DNA of 10,681 nt from Betaproteobacteria bacterium UBA5582 (GTDB lineage: Bacteria; Pseudomonadota; Gammaproteobacteria; Burkholderiales; Rhodocyclaceae). Under the pieces are notes generated by a model. The model made no database searches. It was not told the DNA's origin and saw only the letters and a program-made list of their open reading frames with translations. Of the stretch, positions 6,902 through 10,681 are shown in pieces (positions within the stretch are counted from its first letter, which is position 1; every line of letters begins with the position of its first letter). Position numbers and translations under genes: made by a program. Where the stretch lies: positions 1 through 10,681 of the forward strand of contig DILW01000061.1 in the NCBI GenBank assembly GCA_002425245.1. The letters run 5' to 3'.

Positions 6902-7967
6902 AAAACTGGCTTTCCCCCAAATCGATGACCGGCATCGCGCTGATCGCCATTGCCCTGCTCGTGCTGCCGCATGTGGTCGGCATGGGCGGGCAGGCCTGGG
7001 TGCGCATCCTCAATTTCGCCATCCTCTATGTCTTCCTGGCGCTCGGCCTGAATATCGTGGTCGGCTTTGCCGGTCTGCTCGATCTCGGTTACATCGCCTT
7101 CTACGCGGTTGGCGCCTATACCTGGGCGCTGCTCGCCAGTCCTCATTTCGGCCTGCATTTCCCGGTCTGGGCGATTCTGCCGATCGGGGCCCTGATGGCC
7201 TGCGTCTTTGGCGTCCTGCTCGGTTCGCCGACACTGAAGTTGCGCGGCGATTACCTGGCCATCGTGACGCTGGGCTTCGGTGAAATCATCCGCATCTTCC
7301 TCAATAACCTCAATTCGCCGGTCAATATCACCAACGGGCCGCAGGGCATCACCCTGATCGACCCGGTCAAGGTCGGTGATTTCAGCTTTGCCGGAACCTC
7401 GCAGATATTCGGTTTGACCATGACCGGACCGGAAAAGTACTACTACCTCCTGGTCGCTCTGGCGCTACTGGTCATCGTCATCAACGTCCGCCTGCAGCAT
7501 TCGCGGATCGGCCGTGCCTGGCAGGCGATCCGTGAGGACGAGATCGCGGCCAAGGCGGTCGGCATCAACACCCGCAACATCAAGTTGCTGGCCTTTGCCA
7601 TGGGGGCCTCGTTTGGCGGTATCGCCGGCGGCATCTTCTCGGCGATGCAGGGTTTCGTTTCGCCGGAGAGCTTCTCGCTGATCGAGTCGATCATGGTCCT
7701 GGCGATGGTCGTGCTCGGTGGCATGGGGCATATTCCCGGTGTCATCCTCGGCGCCGTGCTGCTGACCTTCCTGCCGGAAGCACTGCGCTACGCGGTGACG
7801 CCGGTGCAGATGGCGCTGTTCGGCAAGATCCTGGTCGACCCGGAAAGCCTGCGCATGCTGGTGTTCGGTCTGGCGCTGGTGCTGGTGATGCGGTTCAAGC
7901 CGGCCGGCCTGTGGCCATCGCCGGAACGCAGCCGGGAACTGGGCGACAAGTCAGCGGAGGCAGTGAA

Positions 7968-7971
<4 letters not shown>
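6898..7971 (+). CDS. livM: Branched-chain amino acid ABC transporter permease LivM
   Basis: This is the second membrane subunit, pairing with LivH. It has 357 residues, shorter than E. coli LivM (about 425), which carries an N-terminal extension missing in many betaproteobacterial members. Segments that identify it are LGLNIVVGFAGLLDLGYIAFYAVGAY at about 49-74, LRGDYLAIVTLGFGEIIRI at about 115-133 and NGPQGI at about 146-151. The EAA-like cytoplasmic loop SRIGRAWQAIREDEIAAKAVGIN is at about 202-224, followed by further membrane helices with VLGGMGHIPGVILGA. The polar C-terminus (about 340-357) is cytoplasmic. The ATG overlaps the livH stop, with GGGAG seven bases upstream (6886-6890), so the two permeases are translationally coupled in a fixed ratio. 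The 3' end overlaps the livG GTG start. Confidence 0.95.
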
Positions 7972-8729
<758 letters not shown>

Positions 8730-9431
8730 ATGCTTGAAGTAACGGGACTCCACGTCGCCTATGGCGGCATTCAGGCGGTGCGCAGCATCACCTTTCACGT
8801 GAACGAGGGTGAAACCGTGGCCCTGATCGGCGCCAACGGCGCCGGCAAGACGACGACGCTGAAAGCCATCTCGCGAATGGTCGGGGCGAGCGGCGATGTT
8901 CACTTTTGCGGCGAGAAGATCATCGGCATTTCGCCGCATGAGATCATTCGCAAGGGCATTGCCCTGGTGCCCGAGGGGCGCGGCGTTTTTCCCCGCCTGT
9001 CGGTGCTGGAAAACCTGCGCATGGGCGCCTTCGTCCGTGACGACAAGGCGGGCATTGCCGACGACATCGAGCGTATGTACGCCTACTTTCCGCGTCTCAA
9101 GGAGCGCGCCGACCAGTTGGCGGGTACGCTTTCCGGCGGCGAGCAGCAGATGCTGGCAATCGGCCGGGCGCTGATGAGCCGGCCGAAGATGCTGTTGCTC
9201 GACGAGCCGTCGATGGGTCTGGCGCCGATCATGGTGCAGAAGATCTTCGAGGTCGTCCGCAACGTTGCCGCGGCCGGCATGACCATCCTGCTGATCGAGC
9301 AGAATGCCAAGCTGGCGCTGGAATCGAGCCAGCGCGCCTACGTCATGGAAAGCGGCCAGATCACGCTCAACGGCGAGTCGGCTGTGCTGATGCACGACCC
9401 CAAGGTCAAGGCCGCCTACCTCGGCGAGTGA
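8730..9431 (+). CDS. livF: Branched-chain amino acid ABC transporter ATP-binding protein LivF
   Basis: This is the second ATPase, which would form a heterodimer with LivG. It has 233 residues (E. coli LivF about 237). The A-loop tyrosine is Y11 and Walker A GANGAGKTT is at 34-42. The Q-loop region is VPEGRGVFPRLSVLENL (80-96), where the LivF family has Glu in place of Gln. The signature LSGGEQQ is at 134-140, Walker B MLLLDE at 154-159 and SMGLAP at 161-166. The switch position is Q191 in LLIEQN, not His, which is normal for LivF. The ATG directly follows the livG TGA with no gap, and the G-rich end of livG supplies the ribosome binding site. It is the last gene of the operon and converges on the LysE-family gene 18 bp away. 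Confidence 0.95.
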   Translation: MLEVTGLHVAYGGIQAVRSITFHVNEGETVALIGANGAGKTTTLKAISRMVGASGDVHFCGEKIIGISPHEIIRKGIALVPEGRGVFPRLSVLENLRMGAFVRDDKAGIADDIERMYAYFPRLKERADQLAGTLSGGEQQMLAIGRALMSRPKMLLLDEPSMGLAPIMVQKIFEVVRNVAAAGMTILLIEQNAKLALESSQRAYVMESGQITLNGESAVLMHDPKVKAAYLGE

Positions 9432-9441
9432 GCCTCCGGCA

Positions 9442-9458
9442 GGCCGCGCTCAGCGGCC
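9442..9458. terminator. Short GC hairpin in the convergent livF/LysE junction
   Basis: GGCCGC (9442-9447) pairs with GCGGCC (9453-9458) around a 5-base loop. It lies across the LysE-family stop codon and 11 bases after the livF stop. There is no T-run on either strand, so at best it is a weak bidirectional or factor-assisted terminator. With only 18 bp between the two stops, converging transcripts probably overlap. Confidence 0.3.
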
Positions 9459-10064
9459 GCTCAGCAACTTGGCGCCGAAAGCGATGAGGGCGATACCGGC
9501 CAGCTTCTCCAGCACCCGCGCGGCCAAGGTGCCGCCCTGCAGGCGGGCGCCGAACCAGCGGGCGATGGAGATGGCGGTGATGCAGTAGAGGAAGGTCAGC
9601 ACGGCAATGCTCGCCGCCATGAAGGCGAAGGTGAGCAGGCCAAGGTGACGTGCCGGGTCGACGAAAAGCGGGAAGAATGCCATGTAGAAGACGATCGCCT
9701 TCGGATTGAGCAGGGTGATCGTCATCGCCTGGCGCAGATAGTGGTGCGGCTTGATCTCGAGTATCGGTGCCGCCCCAGGTCTGGCCAGCAGCATGCGGGC
9801 GCCGAGCCAGGCCAGGTAGGCGGCGCCGCCCCACTGGATCGCCGTGAACACTGCCGGATGCGCGGCCAGCGCCGCGGCGACGCCGGCCACGGCCAGCCAC
9901 ATCAGCACCTGGTCGCCGAGAATGACGCCCAGCGTTGCTGCCAGTCCGCCCCGTACGCCGCCCTTGGCGGTCGAAGTCAGCAACGCCAGGTTGCCCGGGC
10001 CGGGAATGGCCAGGAAGATCAGGACGGCGGCGACGAAGGCGCCGTAGTCGGCGACACCGAACAT
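9450..10064 (-). CDS. LysE/RhtB family amino acid exporter
   Basis: This inner-membrane transporter belongs to the LysE superfamily, whose characterised members export amino acids such as lysine, homoserine, threonine or leucine. It has 204 residues, typical of the family. The N-terminal membrane segment leads into AIPGPGN at 19-25, the family's conserved PGP motif, then STAKGGVRGGLAATLGVILGD. The second conserved motif, LLNPKAIVFYMAFFP, lies at about 118-132. About six hydrophobic segments are visible. The start is the ATG at 10062-10064. An in-frame upstream start would add 20 residues that overlap the reductase gene and do not look like the family. The start lies only two bases after the stop of the upstream reductase gene and has no clear Shine-Dalgarno, suggesting translational coupling. 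The substrate is unknown. An exporter beside an amino acid importer fits overflow relief. Confidence 0.9.
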   Translation of the reverse strand: MFGVADYGAFVAAVLIFLAIPGPGNLALLTSTAKGGVRGGLAATLGVILGDQVLMWLAVAGVAAALAAHPAVFTAIQWGGAAYLAWLGARMLLARPGAAPILEIKPHHYLRQAMTITLLNPKAIVFYMAFFPLFVDPARHLGLLTFAFMAASIAVLTFLYCITAISIARWFGARLQGGTLAARVLEKLAGIALIAFGAKLLSGR

Positions 10065-10066
10065 GC

Positions 10067-10681
10067 TCAGCTGGGCGAGAAGGTGAAGGCGTCGGAGAAG
10101 AACTCCTCCTCGGGCAGGCCGCATTCGGCGACGAAGTCCTTGCGGGCGACGTCGATCATCACCGGCGAGCCGCAGGCATAAACCTGGAAGCCCGACAGAT
10201 CGGGGAAATCGGCGACCACGGCGCGATGGACGAAGCCGGTGCGGCCCTGCCAGTCGTCACCGGCGGCCGGTTCCGAAAGTACCGGGATGTAGTGGATGTT
10301 GGCGTGGGCGTTGGCCCAGGTGGCGGGCAGGGCTTCCTGGTAGAGGTCGACACGTGCCTTGGCGCCCCAGTAGATGTAGAGCGGATGCGGGTAGCCGTCG
10401 GCGATGGCCTGCTCGACGATGGCCTTGATCGGCGCGAAGCCGGTGCCGCCGGCCAGCAGGATGACCGGCTTGGCGGCTTCGTTGTGCAGGTAGAAGCCGC
10501 CGTGCGGGCCACTGAAACGCAGGATGTCGCGTTCCTTCATGGTGGTGAACACCTGCTCGGTGAAGAAACCGCCGGGCACGTGGCGGATGTGCAGTTCGAG
10601 CGGTTTGCCTTCAGCGGGGGCGTTGGCCAGCGAGAAGCTGCGCTTGCGGCCGTCCTTGAGCAGGATGTCGATGTACTGGCC
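10067..10681 (-). CDS. Ferredoxin/flavin reductase-like oxidoreductase, CDP-6-deoxyglucoseen reductase family (5' end cut by window edge)
   Basis: The visible 204 residues are the FAD and NAD(P)H domains of a ferredoxin-NADP reductase-type flavoprotein. The frame is open from the right edge. It begins GQYIDILLKDGRKRSFSLANAP, which contains the FAD-binding R-x-[YF]-S motif (RSFS), then LELHIRHVPGGFFT, the pyridine nucleotide motif LAGGTGFAPIKAIVEQA, YWGAKARVDLY, YIPVLSEP and VYACGSPVMIDVARKDF. Betaproteobacterial relatives I recall are about 340 residues with an N-terminal plant-type [2Fe-2S] ferredoxin domain, and are often annotated as CDP-6-deoxy-delta-3,4-glucoseen reductase. If so, about 130 residues including the cluster lie beyond the window. 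That name is inherited from a sugar pathway and is probably not the true role here. A general NAD(P)H-to-iron-sulfur electron transfer role is safer. It is upstream of, and two bases from, the LysE-family gene. Confidence 0.88.
   Translation of the reverse strand, partial: GQYIDILLKDGRKRSFSLANAPAEGKPLELHIRHVPGGFFTEQVFTTMKERDILRFSGPHGGFYLHNEAAKPVILLAGGTGFAPIKAIVEQAIADGYPHPLYIYWGAKARVDLYQEALPATWANAHANIHYIPVLSEPAAGDDWQGRTGFVHRAVVADFPDLSGFQVYACGSPVMIDVARKDFVAECGLPEEEFFSDAFTFSPS

Noticed and set aside
9300..9305. LivF has Gln where most ABC ATPases have the switch histidine, which might suggest a defective ATPase.
   Set aside because: LLIEQN is the normal LivF-family form, and LivG retains the histidine.

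Overview
This window looks like chromosomal DNA of a GC-rich betaproteobacterium. The protein sequences (fused indolepyruvate ferredoxin oxidoreductase, HAAT-family LivKHMGF, a CDP-6-deoxyglucoseen-reductase-like flavoprotein) resemble what I know from Rhodocyclales such as Azoarcus, Dechloromonas and Azospira. That placement is a judgement from memory, not from a search. Coding density is very high, no gap exceeds about 140 bp, and I see no tRNA, rRNA, mobile element, integrase, CRISPR array or phage gene.

Layout. (1) 1-2976, minus strand: most of a large fused indolepyruvate ferredoxin oxidoreductase, whose C-terminus runs off the left edge. (2) 3112-4518, minus strand: an FAD-linked D-2-hydroxyacid (D-lactate type) dehydrogenase lying upstream of the oxidoreductase in the same direction. 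The 135-bp gap between them holds a ribosome binding site, a leader hairpin and an inverted repeat. (3) 4519-4656: divergent intergenic region with a plausible sigma70 promoter reading right. (4) 4657-9431, plus strand: a complete five-gene HAAT-family amino acid ABC importer, livK-livH-livM-livG-livF. A perfect 12-bp stem with a GCAA loop separates livK from the rest, and the four later genes overlap by 4 nt or abut. (5) 9450-10064, minus strand: a LysE/RhtB-family exporter that converges on livF. (6) 10067-10681, minus strand: the C-terminal two thirds of a ferredoxin-reductase-like flavoprotein, two bases upstream of the exporter and probably translationally coupled to it; its N-terminus runs off the right edge.

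How the genes may work together. The importer would bring branched-chain or aromatic amino acids (or related carboxylates) into the cell. Transamination, by a gene not present here, gives 2-oxoacids. The FAD dehydrogenase would make 2-oxoacids from D-2-hydroxyacids, and the fused oxidoreductase would oxidatively decarboxylate aryl- or branched 2-oxoacids to acyl-CoA with ferredoxin as electron acceptor. The LysE-family protein could relieve amino acid overload. This is a coherent amino-acid/2-oxoacid catabolism neighbourhood, but the link between its parts is inferred from gene order only.

I found no clear previously undescribed system. The points most worth a second look are the lipoprotein-type binding protein with Ala/Pro-rich segments at both ends, the GNRA-capped hairpin between livK and livH, the structured leader of the oxidoreductase gene, and the pairing of a D-2-hydroxyacid dehydrogenase with a 2-oxoacid oxidoreductase.
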